Source: JAWVEV01 sp033856535
GTDB taxonomy: Bacteria > Actinomycetota > Thermoleophilia > Miltoncostaeales > Miltoncostaeaceae
DNA length: 7,528 bases
Reading direction: 5' to 3'
Assembly (NCBI GenBank): GCA_033856535.1
Contig: JAWVEV010000213.1
Coordinates: forward strand, 1-7,528
Shown one piece after another: positions 5,993 through 7,528 of the stretch. A program made the position numbers and the translations under genes. Below the pieces are notes generated by a model. The model ran no database searches. It saw nothing but the letters and a program-made list of their open reading frames with translations, and had not been told where the DNA came from. Every line of letters starts with the position of its first letter. Positions within the stretch are counted from its first letter, which is position 1.

Positions 5993-6006
5993 TAAGGTTG
6001 CCCGAA
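5993..6006 (+). promoter_or_regulatory. Probable leaderless promoter of the FbpC-like ATPase gene
   Basis: TAAGGT (5993-5998) is a TAnnnT -10 box ending seven bases before the ATG at 6006, with CCCGA directly before the start codon. The first A of the ATG, or the A before it, would be a natural transcription start. No clear -35 box stands at 17-18 bases. A dyad CCCGC-CGGC-GCGGG (5979-5992) directly abuts the -10 upstream, where a regulator could bind; such dyads also arise by chance in this composition. Confidence 0.5.
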
Positions 6007-7087
6007 TGCGCGCCGACGCCCCGACCGCCGCCGTTACCCTTCGGCGTGGCGACGCCGTGGTGGTGAGCGGCCTCGACAAGTCCTTCGGCGGGTCGCCGGT
6101 GCTGCACTCGGTGAGCCTGACGGTGGCGCCGGGCACGACGCTCGCGCTCCTGGGCCCGAGCGGTTGCGGCAAGACGACCCTGCTGCGCTGCATCGCCGGC
6201 CTGGAGCGCCCCGACGCCGGCTCGATCGCCGTGGCCGGGCGCACCCTGGTGGCCCCCGGGACCTTCGTGGCACCCGAGAAGCGCCGCGTGGGCATGGTCT
6301 TTCAGGACCCGGCCCTCTTCCCCCACATGAGCGTGGCGCGGAACGTGGCCTACGGGCTCCCCCGCGCGCCGGACCGCGACGAGCGGGTGCGCGCGGCGCT
6401 GGCCCTGGTCGACCTGCCCGGCTTCGGGGACCGCGCGCCCGGCACCCTGTCGGGCGGCCAGCAGCAGCGGGTCGCGCTGGCCCGGGCGCTGGCGACCCGG
6501 CCCTCGGTGATCCTGCTCGACGAGCCCTTCTCAGCCCTCGACGCGCCGCTGCGGGTGGCGCTGCGGCTCGAGGTGCGCCGGCTGCTCGCCGACCTCGGCG
6601 CCACGGCGGTGTTCGTCACCCACGACCAGGAGGAGGCCTTCCTGGTCGGCGACGAGGTGGCGGTGATGTTCGACGGCGCGATCGTCCAGATCGGGAGCCC
6701 GGCCGACCTCTACGACCTCCCGGCCACGCGCCGGGTGGCCGAGTTCATCGGCGATGCCAACCTGCTGCAGGGGGTCGCCGACGGCGAGCGCGCACTGACC
6801 GCGCTCGGCGCGGTGCCGCTCTCGGACGGCCGCGAAGGCGCCGTCGAGGTGATGGTGCGCCCCGAGCGGATCCGGGCCAGCGCCGGGGGCGGCGCACGCG
6901 TCGAGGCGATCGAGTACTACGGCCACGACGCCGTCTACCTGCTGCGCCTCGAGGACGGCTCGACGCTGCGCTCGCGCGCGATGGGCGCGCCGGCGTTCGG
7001 GCCCGGCGACCGCGTCGCGCTGGAGTTCGTGGGGCCGCCCACCGTCGCCTACGCCGCGGCGCGCGAGCTGGTGGCCGACCCCCCCGG

Positions 7088-7091
<4 letters not shown>
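6006..7091 (+). CDS. FbpC-like ferric-iron ABC transporter ATP-binding protein
   Basis: This 361-residue importer ATPase has the length and layout of the FbpC/PotA/CysA group. The nucleotide-binding domain carries Walker A GPSGCGKT (50-57), Q-loop Gln100, signature LSGGQQQ (148-154), Walker B VILLDE (168-173), D-loop SALD (176-179) and switch His206. A regulatory TOBE domain follows at about 280-350 (VMVRPERIRA, then YYGHDAVYLLRLEDG). FVAPEKRRVGMVFQDPALFPH is close to the wording of ferric-iron FbpC proteins, and a DtxR-family regulator next door supports iron. Related ATPases for thiosulfate, polyamine or other small solutes look much alike, so the substrate is probable, not proven. The matching FbpB permease and FbpA binding protein are not seen here. 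ATG 6006 fits the -10 box just upstream; the stop overlaps the next gene by GTGA. Confidence 0.9.

Positions 7092-7528
<437 letters not shown>

Overview
The window is very GC-rich DNA in which nearly every codon ends in G or C. Starts are often GTG, genes overlap by a few bases, and upstream regions carry actinobacterial-type -10 boxes almost touching the start codon. This suggests a high-GC actinobacterium. A deep-branching class such as Thermoleophilia would fit, but that placement is an inference from style and protein types. The window is almost fully coding; no stretch over about 110 bases lacks a gene. No tRNA, rRNA, CRISPR array, insertion sequence or phage gene was seen.

Left block (about 1-2426, minus strand): a tightly packed operon read right to left. 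It encodes an ECF-type sigma factor, then a single-pass membrane protein with a short cytoplasmic N-terminus and an extracytoplasmic beta-propeller-like region (probably an unorthodox anti-sigma partner), then a secreted propeller-like protein that runs off the left edge. The genes overlap by 8 and 4 bases.

Middle block (2475-4027, plus strand): divergent from the sigma operon, a two-gene ABC-2 exporter with an ATPase and a six-helix permease, joined by a 4-base GTGA overlap. Both proteins resemble the E. coli YadG/YadH pair. The block ends at a GC-rich hairpin shared with the convergent gene that follows.

Right block (4065-7528): this looks like a metal-response locus, probably for iron. 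A lipoprotein resembling the FEA1 (low-iron-inducible periplasmic protein) family lies on the minus strand. It is divergent from a DtxR/MntR/IdeR-family regulator, which is followed by an FbpC-type ferric-iron ABC ATPase. The ATPase overlaps by GTGA the start of an FAD-dependent oxidoreductase cut by the right edge. The matching permease and binding protein are not in the window.

All four genes with a readable upstream region on the exporter and metal side (the ABC-2 ATPase, the lipoprotein, the regulator and FbpC) share a TAnnnT -10 box followed by CCCG(A/T) 7-10 bases before the start codon. This implies leaderless or near-leaderless transcripts. The points most worth following are the bacterial FEA1-like/DtxR-like/FbpC-like locus, the unusual metal-site residues of the regulator, and the sigma/propeller operon.
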